A stretch of 44,663 bases of DNA from Opitutales bacterium (GTDB lineage Bacteria > Verrucomicrobiota > Verrucomicrobiia > Opitutales > Coraliomargaritaceae): NCBI GenBank assembly GCA_018607135.1, contig JABBCA010000074.1, positions 1 through 44,663 of the forward strand, given 5' to 3'. How positions within the stretch are numbered: the first letter of the stretch is position 1; every line of letters starts with the position of its first letter. The translations under genes and the position numbers were made by a program. The notes under the pieces were generated by a model. That model ran no database searches. It had not been told where the DNA came from and was given only the letters and a program-made list of their open reading frames with translations. Shown here one piece after another: positions 9,199 through 16,962 of the stretch.

Positions 9199-9672
9199 AT
9201 GCGCCACATCATATCCATCCTTGTCGAAAACAAATTCGGAACGCTCGCTCGTATCGCTGGCATGTTCAGCGGTCGTGGATTCAATATCGAGACACTCAAT
9301 GTGGGCCCCATGACAGACGAAAGCCTTTCACGCATCACTGCTACAATCGTGGGTGATAGCGACGCACTGGATCAAGCAATCAAGCAAGTCGATAAACTGA
9401 TCAACGTCTTGGAAGTGACTGAATTCACCAGCGGACAAGCCACGGAACGTGAACTGGTCATGCTAAAGGTTGGCTCATCAGCGGGCCAGCGCTCGGAAAT
9501 CATGCAAGTCTGCGATATCTTTCGCGCCAACATAATCGATGTTTCCGAAGAAACGCTCAACATTGAAATGACTGGTAATGCCAACAAGGTGACTGCGTTT
9601 CTCAAATTAATTGAGCCTTACGGCATCATTGAAATGGCACGCACAGGTAACCTTGCATTAAAGCGCGGTTAG
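9199..9672 (+). CDS. ilvN: Acetolactate synthase regulatory (small) subunit
   Basis: ATG 9199 gives a 157-residue protein that starts exactly as the family does (MRHIISILVENKFGTLARIA). An ACT domain follows over residues 3-75, with FSGRGFNIETLNVGP as the valine-binding region, and then the ALS small-subunit C-terminal domain. The subunit activates the catalytic subunit and confers feedback inhibition by valine. Longer reading upstream would pass through the tRNA and its terminator, so it is rejected. No Shine-Dalgarno is visible before the ATG. ilvC follows on the same strand after 78 bases; the catalytic subunit gene ilvB is not in the window. Confidence 0.93.
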   Translation: MRHIISILVENKFGTLARIAGMFSGRGFNIETLNVGPMTDESLSRITATIVGDSDALDQAIKQVDKLINVLEVTEFTSGQATERELVMLKVGSSAGQRSEIMQVCDIFRANIIDVSEETLNIEMTGNANKVTAFLKLIEPYGIIEMARTGNLALKRG

Positions 9673-9750
9673 TGCCAAGCTCCCGACCCATTTTAGAACT
9701 AGTATCTATTTAACCAGGTGGCGACAACGCTGCCGCAATCAACGAAAAAT

Positions 9751-10782
9751 ATGCCTGCAAAAGTCTATACAGATAAGGACGCTGACTTAAGAGTCCTCAA
9801 AAAGAAAACCCTAGCTATCATCGGTTACGGTTCACAGGGCCACGCCCACGCACAAAACTTGAAGGACAGTGGTCTGAATGTGATCATCGGTCTCTATAAG
9901 AAGAGCAAGTCTGTCAAAGTGGCACAAAGCCAAGGTTTTGAAGTATATGAGACCGCAGAAGCAGTTCAAAAAGCAGATGTGATCATGCTTGCGGTTCCTG
10001 ACATGCTTCAGGCTGAAGTTTACGAAAACGACATCCTCCCGAACCTCACTAAGGGTAAGACACTTGCATTCACACACGGTCTTGCGATCCACTTCGGTCT
10101 CATCGAAGCACCTAAAGGTATCGACGTCATCATGGTTGCTCCTAAGGGCCCAGGCCACGTGGTTCGCAGCCAATACGTTGAAGGTAAAGGTGTTCCAGCA
10201 TTGATCGCGATCAACAAGGGCTCTTCCCGCGACGCGAAGAAGGTGGCACTTGCATGGGCAAAGGGTGTTGGTGGCACACGCGCTGGCGTGATCCAAACCA
10301 CTTTCAAGGAAGAGTGTGAAACTGACCTCTTCGGCGAACAAGCCGTTCTTTGCGGTGGTGCATCCGAGCTTGTGATGGCTGGCTTCGAAACACTTGTTGA
10401 AGCAGGTTACCAACCAGAAATGGCCTACTTCGAGTGCTTGCACGAGTTGAAGCTCATCGTCGACCTCATGGTGGAGTCTGGTGTTTCTGGCATGCGTTTC
10501 TCCGTTTCCGAAACAGCTGAATGGGGTGACTACATCAGTGGTCCTCGCGTCATCAATGCGTCTTCTCGTAAGGCAATGAAGGCGATCCTCAAGGACATCC
10601 AAACTGGCAAGTTCACCAAGAACTGGGTCAAGGAATACAAAGACGGCCTTCCAAAATACAAGCAGTTCATCAAGGACGGCCAAAACCATCCAATCGAAAA
10701 GACAGGTCAACGCCTCCGTTCACTCATGCCTTGGGTGAAGAAGCGCAACATCAAGGGTTCGCAAGCTGCTTACAATAACTAA
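9751..10782 (+). CDS. ilvC: Ketol-acid reductoisomerase
   Basis: The protein is 343 residues, matching short class I enzymes. The nucleotide-binding motif [20 protein letters not shown] is near residues 22-41. Further family markers are [31 protein letters not shown] with the Mg-binding acidic residues, and [12 protein letters not shown]. It performs the isomerisation and NADPH reduction after acetolactate synthase in valine and isoleucine synthesis. ATG 9751 gives the standard [13 protein letters not shown] start; an upstream GTG at 9718 is in frame but adds an unconserved tail. It lies downstream of ilvN and is followed by its own terminator. Confidence 0.96.
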   Translation: MPAKVYTDKDADLRVLKKKTLAIIGYGSQGHAHAQNLKDSGLNVIIGLYKKSKSVKVAQSQGFEVYETAEAVQKADVIMLAVPDMLQAEVYENDILPNLTKGKTLAFTHGLAIHFGLIEAPKGIDVIMVAPKGPGHVVRSQYVEGKGVPALIAINKGSSRDAKKVALAWAKGVGGTRAGVIQTTFKEECETDLFGEQAVLCGGASELVMAGFETLVEAGYQPEMAYFECLHELKLIVDLMVESGVSGMRFSVSETAEWGDYISGPRVINASSRKAMKAILKDIQTGKFTKNWVKEYKDGLPKYKQFIKDGQNHPIEKTGQRLRSLMPWVKKRNIKGSQAAYNN

Positions 10783-10807
10783 GCCGTTTCACTACTGAAA
10801 TTTACAA

Positions 10808-10842
10808 GCGGTCGTCGGTTTTTACCGTCGGCCGCTTTTTTT
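10808..10842 (+). terminator. Intrinsic terminator after ilvC
   Basis: GCGGTCGTCGG at 10808-10818 pairs with CCGTCGGCCGC at 10825-10835, with one wobble and one mismatch, and is followed by seven T residues. It begins 25 bases after the ilvC stop codon. Confidence 0.85.
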
Positions 10843-10846
10843 ATTT

Positions 10847-10916
10847 CTGGAGGGTTGCGCTTAGTCGCAACCGCAGTTTAAACCTAAAACCGCGATGACA
10901 GAGCATCGCCCTCCAG
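10847..10916. repeat. 70-bp palindromic element with terminal inverted repeats and two internal hairpins
   Basis: The element is bounded by CTGGAGGG (10847-10854) and its exact complement CCCTCCAG (10909-10916). Inside are two perfect hairpins: GGTTGCG/CGCAACC (10853-10859 with 10866-10872) and GCGATG/CATCGC (10892-10897 with 10904-10909). The whole can fold as a three-way junction. It fills the space between the ilvC terminator and the hemC start, ending 9 bases before the ATG. The organisation resembles REP/MITE-type dispersed elements. Its copy number in the genome is unknown from this window. Confidence 0.6.
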
Positions 10917-10925
10917 CTGAAAACT

Positions 10926-11780
10926 ATGCCAAATCCGATCCAAATCGCCACTCGTAAAAGCCCACTGGCTCTCAAGCAAACTGAGATGGTGCGCGCGTGG
11001 CTGGCTGAAAAACTCCCTAACGATCGATTCGATGAGCTACGCCTCTCTACCAACGTCGACGAGCGACTCACGTGGTCACTCGAAAAACGCGGCGGCATCG
11101 GACTCTTCACTAAAGAACTAGAAGACGCTCTACTCGACGGCCGTGCACGCATTGCCGTGCATAGTGCCAAAGACCTGCCAACAGCTTTTCAGGCGGATCT
11201 GCATGTCGCAGGCTATCTACCACGCGCCCGTGCACACGATATCCTAGTCCATCGCACCGACTGCCCTCAACCGCAGACCATCGCCACCAGTAGCCCACGC
11301 CGTCGCGCGCAAGTCGGCATTCTACAAGAGCAAGCCGAGTGGACCACTATTCGCGGCAACGTTGCCACGCGCATGCGCAAGATCGTCGAAGGCGAAGCTG
11401 AAGCCACCCTGCTCGCAGCTGCTGGGCTCGACCGTTTAGACATTACTGAACACGACGGCCTGACTTTCGTTGAACTTCCGATAGAGCAAGTAGTTCCCGC
11501 ACCTGGACAAGCCGCCATCGCGATCCAATGCCGCGAAGCAGACCTCGATAAATACCAAGACCTCTTCTGCCAAAAGACCAAGCTAGCCGTCGAACTTGAG
11601 CGCTGCTTCCTCCGCAAACTCGGTGGCGGTTGCCAAACACCAGTTGGTGCCCATTACACAGAAGGCACGTTCTATATCTTCCACCCAGAAGTCGGCCACA
11701 CCACTTTCGAATTCGAACTCGATTCACTCAACGAGATCGAACCCATCATAGAGACCGTCATCCACGACCTCTCTTTGTAA
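10926..11780 (+). CDS. hemC: Hydroxymethylbilane synthase (porphobilinogen deaminase)
   Basis: This enzyme assembles four porphobilinogens into hydroxymethylbilane in haem and sirohaem synthesis. It has the IATRKSPLALKQTEMVRAWL start, FTKELEDALLDGRARIAVHSAKDLP with the catalytic Asp region, and TSSPRRRAQ and IRGNVATRM for substrate carboxylates. Cys236 in LGGGCQTPVG is the attachment site of the dipyrromethane cofactor. At 284 residues it is somewhat shorter than the usual 300-315, with the shortening in the C-terminal domain. The cobA-hemD fusion follows 55 bases downstream, so the two form a tetrapyrrole operon. Confidence 0.95.
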   Translation: MPNPIQIATRKSPLALKQTEMVRAWLAEKLPNDRFDELRLSTNVDERLTWSLEKRGGIGLFTKELEDALLDGRARIAVHSAKDLPTAFQADLHVAGYLPRARAHDILVHRTDCPQPQTIATSSPRRRAQVGILQEQAEWTTIRGNVATRMRKIVEGEAEATLLAAAGLDRLDITEHDGLTFVELPIEQVVPAPGQAAIAIQCREADLDKYQDLFCQKTKLAVELERCFLRKLGGGCQTPVGAHYTEGTFYIFHPEVGHTTFEFELDSLNEIEPIIETVIHDLSL

Positions 11781-11835
11781 TTCAGCAAATTTAGAAACCG
11801 AACTTCTAACTACTGAATTCTAACCTCGTTCAAAC

Positions 11836-13371
11836 ATGTCCAAGAAAACAGGAAAAGTTTATCTAATCGGTGCCGGCCCAGGCGATCCAGGTCTAGTCAC
11901 CGTTCGCGCGCGCCAGCTCATCGAAATTGCAGACGTCATTGTCTATGACTATCTGGCCAATCCAAAACTACTCGATTGGGCACGCGACGATGCGGAGCGT
12001 ATTTACGTCGGTAAAAGCGCGGGGCGCCACTCGATTCCTCAAGATGAAATCGAAGAGATCTTGGTAGCGCGCGCCCACAAAGGACAACAAGTCGTGCGCC
12101 TCAAAGGCGGTGATCCTTTCGTCTTCGGTCGTGGTGGCGAAGAAATCGACGAACTACAAACCGATAAAATACCATTTGAAATCGTCCCAGGGGTGACTGC
12201 AGCACTGGCAACCGCTGCCTATGCAGGCATCCCACTCTCTCACCGCGACTACAGCTCAGCGATTACCTTTCTCACAGGTCACGAGAACCCAGAGAAGCAC
12301 ACGCTCAGTATCGACTTTAAGGCCTACGCCAAAACAAACGGCACGCTCTGCCTGTATATGGGCATCGGGCAACTGCCACGCATCAGCGCAGAGCTCAAAG
12401 AAGGCGGCATGTCAGGCAAAACCCCAGTCGCGATCGTTGAATGGGCGACACTCAACCGTCAGCGCTCCGTCTATGGCACACTCGATACTATCGTCGACGA
12501 CCTAGCCGCTTCAGGCCTCGGCGCACCTGCAATGATCATCATTGGAGAAGTCGTTGCTCATCGATCCAAGACTGAATGGTTCGAAGGTCGTGAACTCTTC
12601 GGCAAACGCTTCGTGGTGACGCGTGCCCGCGAACAAGCGGGCCAACTCACGCAAATGCTTGAAGAGAAAGGCGCCGAAGTCATCGAGCTCCCATTCATTG
12701 AAGTCACTACTGATTTTGACCCAAAGGTTCTGAGTGAGATCCTTGCGGGCATCGCCGTTTACGAGTGGGTGATCTTCACCAGCGCCAATGGCGTAAAATC
12801 CTTCTTCGAACTCTTCTACAAAGCTTTCGACGACATCCGTTGCCTCGGCCCCATGCGAATCGCAGCAGTTGGTGCCGCAACTGCACGTGAGATCGAAAAA
12901 CATAAGCTCAAAGTCGACTTTGTGCCGAAACAAGCCAACGCAGCAGCACTAGCCGAGGAACTCATCGAAAACGAAGGCATCGAAAGTGTGCAAGTCCTCG
13001 TCGTGACAGGAAATCAAAACCGTGAAGAGCTCGTTCAACGTTTAGAAACTGAAGGCCGAGCAATCGTTGACACACTCCCACTCTACAAGACAAAGAAGAC
13101 CAATCTTCTTGAAAACGAAGCCGCAGCTCGCTTCCGAAAGGAAGGTGCCGATGCAATCCTGTTCACGAGCTCTTCGACAGTAAACTCGTTCATCGATCAG
13201 AACGCGGCCTTCCAACTCGAAGATGGCGCACGCCGCCCCGTGCTCGGTAGCATCGGTCCGATGACTTCAAAAACACTCACCGAAAAGAAACTCCCGATTG
13301 GCTTCGAAGCACCTGTCTCCAGCTTGGAACACTTCATCGAAGCTGCGGTTCAACACTTTAAGGAACGTTAA
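11836..13371 (+). CDS. cobA-hemD: Fused uroporphyrinogen-III C-methyltransferase / uroporphyrinogen-III synthase
   Basis: Residues 1-245 are a SUMT (CobA) domain, with [18 protein letters not shown] binding SAM, then [24 protein letters not shown], and PVAIVEWAT. Residues 255-511 are a HemD domain that starts [21 protein letters not shown] and contains [13 protein letters not shown] and [14 protein letters not shown]. HemD closes the ring of hydroxymethylbilane to uroporphyrinogen III. The CobA part then methylates it twice to precorrin-2 on the way to sirohaem or cobalamin. Such fusions are known in several phyla. It follows hemC. The nearby cysH fits a need for sirohaem in sulfite reduction, although no sulfite reductase is in the window. 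Confidence 0.95.
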   Translation: MSKKTGKVYLIGAGPGDPGLVTVRARQLIEIADVIVYDYLANPKLLDWARDDAERIYVGKSAGRHSIPQDEIEEILVARAHKGQQVVRLKGGDPFVFGRGGEEIDELQTDKIPFEIVPGVTAALATAAYAGIPLSHRDYSSAITFLTGHENPEKHTLSIDFKAYAKTNGTLCLYMGIGQLPRISAELKEGGMSGKTPVAIVEWATLNRQRSVYGTLDTIVDDLAASGLGAPAMIIIGEVVAHRSKTEWFEGRELFGKRFVVTRAREQAGQLTQMLEEKGAEVIELPFIEVTTDFDPKVLSEILAGIAVYEWVIFTSANGVKSFFELFYKAFDDIRCLGPMRIAAVGAATAREIEKHKLKVDFVPKQANAAALAEELIENEGIESVQVLVVTGNQNREELVQRLETEGRAIVDTLPLYKTKKTNLLENEAAARFRKEGADAILFTSSSTVNSFIDQNAAFQLEDGARRPVLGSIGPMTSKTLTEKKLPIGFEAPVSSLEHFIEAAVQHFKER

Positions 13372-13372
13372 A

Positions 13373-13464
13373 CAACGAACGTCCAACTTTGAATTTTTAA
13401 TAGGACTTTTCATTCGACGTTCGATGTTGAGCGTTCGATGTTCATTGTTCTCAACCCACTCCAC
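13373..13464. repeat. Intergenic dispersed-repeat remnant reading '[12 protein letters not shown]' on the minus strand
   Basis: This spacer contains the near-tandem 11-mer CGTTCGATGTT at 13418-13428 and 13432-13442. On the minus strand it translates as [14 protein letters not shown] followed by KLDVRCLTF. Spurious small ORFs of this composition (the 'NIEHRTSNIE' type) recur in many genomes as translations of a dispersed intergenic repeat. That recognition is from memory. I do not regard it as a protein-coding gene. It overlaps no conserved frame and ends about 20 bases before the cyclophilin gene. Confidence 0.5.
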
Positions 13465-13484
13465 ACAAACAACTCCATATTCTT

Positions 13485-13952
13485 ATGAACGTCATCCTAG
13501 AAACCACACAAGGCTCGATCGAATTCAAACTATTCGACGACATTGCACCTAAAACCTGCGAAAACTTCACCACACACGTGAAGAACGGCTATTACGATGG
13601 AGTGATCTTCCATCGTATCATCGAAGAGTTCATGATCCAAGGCGGCGACCCAACCGGCACAGGCCGTGGCGGTGAGTCCATCTGGGGCAAGAACTTCGAA
13701 GACGAATGCGCACGCGACGTCAAATTCGACAAGCCAGGCCTCCTCGCGATGGCCAACGCAGGCCCAGGCACCAACGGTAGCCAGTTCTTCATCACCACAG
13801 TGGCGACTCCTTGGTTGCACATGAACCACACGATCTTCGGTGAAGTCGTCAACGGCATGGACACCGTAGACGCACTCGAAGGTGTCAAAAAAGGCCCAGG
13901 TGACCGCCCAATCGAACAACAGAAGATCCTCTCGGGTAAAGTCGTCGATTAA
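13485..13952 (+). CDS. ppiB: Peptidyl-prolyl cis-trans isomerase, cyclophilin type
   Basis: The protein is a single 155-residue cyclophilin domain without signal peptide, so it is cytoplasmic. The active-site strand [21 protein letters not shown] contains the catalytic Arg and the Phe/Met/Gln set. Further markers are [21 protein letters not shown] and [17 protein letters not shown]. The tryptophan of the cyclosporin-binding position appears as [10 protein letters not shown]. It catalyses proline isomerisation during folding. It is followed by a clear intrinsic terminator and may be read with the upstream tetrapyrrole genes. Confidence 0.95.
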   Translation: MNVILETTQGSIEFKLFDDIAPKTCENFTTHVKNGYYDGVIFHRIIEEFMIQGGDPTGTGRGGESIWGKNFEDECARDVKFDKPGLLAMANAGPGTNGSQFFITTVATPWLHMNHTIFGEVVNGMDTVDALEGVKKGPGDRPIEQQKILSGKVVD

Positions 13953-13978
13953 TTTAGGTTCTATCTGAACCACTACAA

Positions 13979-14008
13979 AGCGACTCCATAGCAATGGGGT
14001 CGCTTTTT
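13979..14008 (+). terminator. Intrinsic terminator after the cyclophilin gene
   Basis: AGCGACTCCAT at 13979-13989 pairs with ATGGGGTCGCT at 13994-14004 (one G-T pair) around a 4-base loop, and a T-run follows. It lies 26 bases after the ppiB stop. Confidence 0.88.
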
Positions 14009-14061
14009 ATTTGGAATCAACGCAGGCTTTGGCGTATTCATACAAAAACCAAAGCCATTTC

Positions 14062-14078
14062 TTGACTTTTTGAGTCAA
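14062..14078 (+). promoter_or_regulatory. Inverted repeat upstream of cysH, possible operator or promoter element
   Basis: TTGACT at 14062-14067 is mirrored exactly by AGTCAA at 14073-14078, 20 bases before the cysH ATG. The left half also resembles a -35 hexamer, but no convincing -10 box sits at the right distance. It could be a binding site for a sulfur-control regulator. Only the symmetry is seen directly. Confidence 0.35.
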
Positions 14079-14098
14079 AAACTAAAGTAATAGGCTCA

Positions 14099-14824
14099 AT
14101 GACCGACAGTATCACATCGCACACTGCGCCAGCAAAGGATTTGGACCTCGAAGCCGCATCCGCCGTTGAGCGCGTCCGCTGGGCTTACGCGCAGCATGGA
14201 GACCAGCTCGTGCTCAGCACAAGCTTTGGCGTGCAAAGTGCCGTGATGCTACATTTGGTGACCAGCCAAATACCGAAGATACCAATTATCTTCGTCGATA
14301 CAGGCTACCTCTTCCCAGAAACTTACCGCTTTGCAGAGTCTCTGAAAGAGCGTTTGAATCTGAATTTAAAGACCTACCTCCCCCTGCAGACCTCTGCACA
14401 CCAAGAAGCAGTGCATGGCAAACTTTGGGAGCAGGGTCTAGAAGGCCTAGAGCGCTATAATCGCATCAACAAAGTCGAACCAATGAACCGCGCAGTTAAG
14501 GAGCTAGGTGCCACCGGTTGGCTTTCAGGTCTACGCCGTAGCCAATCCTCCTCTCGTGGAGAGCGCCCGGTCGCTCAACAGCAGAATAAAATTTTGAAAG
14601 TGTATCCAATCATCGACTGGAATGATCGCGACATTTACAACTACCTCACCGAAAACGACCTTCCCTACCATCCACTTTGGGACATGGGCTACGTTTCTGT
14701 TGGTGATTGGCACAGCACGTCCAAACTAGGCGAAGGCATGGCTGAAGAAGACACCCGCTTCGGTGGCCTCAAGCGCGAGTGTGGGCTTCACGAAGTCACA
14801 GGCGGTTCTGATTATCAGATCTAA
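14099..14824 (+). CDS. cysH: Phosphoadenylyl-sulfate (PAPS) reductase, assimilatory
   Basis: This enzyme reduces activated sulfate to sulfite. The PP-loop-like [18 protein letters not shown] is at about residues 38-55, [17 protein letters not shown] at about 73, and [14 protein letters not shown] at about 149. The C-terminal catalytic cysteine is Cys228 in LKRECGLHE. Cys228 is the only cysteine in the protein, so the extra Cys motifs that hold the 4Fe-4S cluster of APS reductases are absent. This points to a PAPS-specific, thioredoxin-dependent enzyme. It is a single gene with a small inverted repeat just upstream. Confidence 0.93.
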   Translation: MTDSITSHTAPAKDLDLEAASAVERVRWAYAQHGDQLVLSTSFGVQSAVMLHLVTSQIPKIPIIFVDTGYLFPETYRFAESLKERLNLNLKTYLPLQTSAHQEAVHGKLWEQGLEGLERYNRINKVEPMNRAVKELGATGWLSGLRRSQSSSRGERPVAQQQNKILKVYPIIDWNDRDIYNYLTENDLPYHPLWDMGYVSVGDWHSTSKLGEGMAEEDTRFGGLKRECGLHEVTGGSDYQI

Positions 14825-14990
14825 ATCCAAGGACTCGACTAGGATTACGAATACGATTACGACAGCGACAATCTCAGAATGAGAATTCTCAACATTTCAG
14901 CATAGTCACACATTTTTGAGACAGTCTCCTGCGCGGGCCTCTTGTGCGATGTTTTGGTTAGCACTGGGACGTGCTCCTTCCAACTGAGGC

Positions 14991-15004
14991 GCGAGCAAGC
15001 TCGC
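14991..15004. repeat. REP-like GC palindrome in the cysH-menD spacer
   Basis: GCGAGC-AA-GCTCGC is a perfect 6-bp stem with a 2-base loop, of the kind seen at the core of bacterial REP sequences. It lies in the 268-base gap between convergent cysH and menD. The gap also has a low-complexity GATTACGAATACGATTACGA stretch near 14843. No gene is seen in the gap. Confidence 0.4.
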
Positions 15005-15092
15005 ACACTACCATTCATCACAAATAGGATACGGGAAAAAGCAGGACGAAGTCTAAAGTATCCACGTCGAACTTTACAGCGGTAAACTGAAA

Positions 15093-16847
15093 TTAGCGAT
15101 AACTACGCCAAAGTTCGGCAAGCAGCTCACGATCCGCCTTCCGATCGGTGCGTAACTCCAACACCCGAATACCTTCGCTGGGCAATAATGCGATACGGTC
15201 TGTCAGTGTCTCCCAATCTTCGACAAGTTCATGTTCGATTGAATGAGCACTGCACAGCGTAGCAATATCCACGCTTTGCGGCGTCGCAAAGTAGTCCTCA
15301 AAAGTCTCTGACATCGAAGCCACTGGAAGGTGTTCAAAGATACCACCGCCATTGTTGTTGATTAACACAATGGTCAGACTGCCCTTCAATTGCTGCTTTA
15401 GCATCAGTGCGTTGCTATCGTGTAAAAATGCTAAATCCCCAGTAAGCAGCACTGCGGGTCGACCGCGATGCGCAACACCCAGCGCCGTGCCCAGCGTGCC
15501 ATCAATTCCATTCGCGCCGCGATTTGCAAATACCGAACACGCACGATTTCCCGCGCACCAGAAAAACTCCGCATAGCGGACACTCATACTACTCGCGATG
15601 AAGACCGAAGTGCCAACAGGCAGATGGTTCGACATGAGCCAAGCCGCTTTGCCTTCAAACAGTTCAGAAGTCTGCTCTAGTTTAGCATTCAATCGATACG
15701 CGGTTTTGTTTTCGACCTCCATCCATTGAGCCGTCCAATCGGGGTCCACGCGTTGATGCGGAACATGCTCTGCGAGAGTGTGTGCAGAGCCATGCATACA
15801 GGTCGCCACACGATGCAAAGGATCCGTATTAACGGGGCGATCCGACAATAAAAACGAAACCGCATCCAAGTCCCCGAGCCACTGTCGCAGCACTTTACTA
15901 GTTGGTAACGCGCCGATCTGTAAAACTGCGGTTGGCTTCAACGCTTCAACTGCGGAAGTATCTCGAAGGAAAGCGTCATAATGAGCCACCAAAGCTGGAT
16001 TCTCAAAAGCGTGCCCACGTAAGGGGTTCAACACATCGCAAAAAACAGGCCAGCCCAACTTCTGTGACAACATGGTCACTGCATCGGCGAACGACTCATC
16101 GCCGTCGCGAGGATTATGAGAACCGACCACAATCAAACCATGCTGATGACTCGACAGACGTTCCACGGCCACAGCATCAAAATTCGCTCCCACCGCAACC
16201 AATTCGCAAGGTCGTGTCGTGACCGTCGCCGCAGCCTCTAGTGCGGATTCAGAGATGAAACTCTCCCCTTCAACAGGAGCCAAAGGATCTCGAAATGGAA
16301 AATTCAATTGCACCGGCCCAGGGTTGTCGCCCAAAGAACGATTCACCGCATGCAGCAAAGTCTGACGTAAATACGCTAGCATTTCTGTAGAGGTCTCAGG
16401 CAGAGCGATTTCATAAAACGCCCGCACGTAATCTCCAAAGAGTTTGAACTGGTCAATCGTCTGCCCTGACGAACAGTCCCTCAATTCAGGTGGACGGTCC
16501 GCGGTCAAAACAATCAGCGGCGTGCCGCTCATGGACGCTTCAATTACCGCAGGATAATAATTGGCTGCAGCTGAGCCCGAAGTGCAGACCAATGCCACAG
16601 GCTTACGCGTGCGTTTAGCCAGCCCGAGCGCAAAGAAAGCCGCGGAGCGCTCATCCAATACCGAGATCGCCTCTAGCTTAGCATTTCGCGCAGCTGCAAT
16701 CGTCAACGGAGTCGATCGCGAGCCTGGCGACACCACAACGGTTTCGACACCCAAACGAGCGAGCACTTCCATCGTCAATGCGCCCCAAGCGGAATTTACA
16801 GAGGAACATGCCACTGCATCGAAAGTTTTCGTAGTCATATCAGCCAC
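15093..16847 (-). CDS. menD: 2-succinyl-5-enolpyruvyl-6-hydroxy-3-cyclohexene-1-carboxylate synthase
   Basis: This ThDP-dependent enzyme makes the first committed menaquinone intermediate from isochorismate and 2-oxoglutarate. VVVSPGSRSTPLTIAAARN and LDERSAAFFALGLAKRT (with the ThDP-activating Glu) mark the N-terminal domain. VLTADRPPELRDCSSGQTIDQ is diagnostic of MenD. The cofactor-binding region in the last third reads LTGDLAFLHDSNALML and then LINNNGGGIFEHLP. The length of 584 is normal. No other men genes are adjacent, so it is isolated from the pathway cluster. It is divergent from the GH1 gene and outside the sugar regulon. Confidence 0.95.
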   Translation of the reverse strand: MADMTTKTFDAVACSSVNSAWGALTMEVLARLGVETVVVSPGSRSTPLTIAAARNAKLEAISVLDERSAAFFALGLAKRTRKPVALVCTSGSAAANYYPAVIEASMSGTPLIVLTADRPPELRDCSSGQTIDQFKLFGDYVRAFYEIALPETSTEMLAYLRQTLLHAVNRSLGDNPGPVQLNFPFRDPLAPVEGESFISESALEAAATVTTRPCELVAVGANFDAVAVERLSSHQHGLIVVGSHNPRDGDESFADAVTMLSQKLGWPVFCDVLNPLRGHAFENPALVAHYDAFLRDTSAVEALKPTAVLQIGALPTSKVLRQWLGDLDAVSFLLSDRPVNTDPLHRVATCMHGSAHTLAEHVPHQRVDPDWTAQWMEVENKTAYRLNAKLEQTSELFEGKAAWLMSNHLPVGTSVFIASSMSVRYAEFFWCAGNRACSVFANRGANGIDGTLGTALGVAHRGRPAVLLTGDLAFLHDSNALMLKQQLKGSLTIVLINNNGGGIFEHLPVASMSETFEDYFATPQSVDIATLCSAHSIEHELVEDWETLTDRIALLPSEGIRVLELRTDRKADRELLAELWRSYR

Positions 16848-16913
16848 AAATCTAACGAAAGCCGAAATACACTGAAAGACAACTACCGAGTCAGCGAGTT
16901 AACCCGAACGCAA

Positions 16914-16927
16914 TGAAAATATTTACA
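16914..16927 (+). promoter_or_regulatory. Predicted LacI-family operator upstream of the GH1 gene
   Basis: TGAAAATATTTACA lies 35 bases before the GH1 start codon. It matches, in the same orientation relative to the gene, the sites before the 20255 gene and before the GH94 gene (sense pattern TGAAAA-NN-TTTACA). It is an imperfect palindrome of the LacI-family type. A second, perfect palindrome TGACGTCA directly follows (16929-16936), and GACGTCA recurs 22 bases on; the meaning of those is unknown. Confidence 0.72.
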
Positions 16928-16962
16928 TTGACGTCATACAGAGTCTTCTTAGACGTCAGAGG

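Noticed and set aside
9832-10710. 292-residue open frame antisense to ilvC
   Set aside because: It lies entirely within a highly conserved gene. Its Cys/His-rich composition is what ilvC codon use gives on the opposite strand.
12511-12933. 140-residue frame antisense to the cobA-hemD fusion
   Set aside because: It is inside a conserved coding region, with no family motif and no independent spacing.
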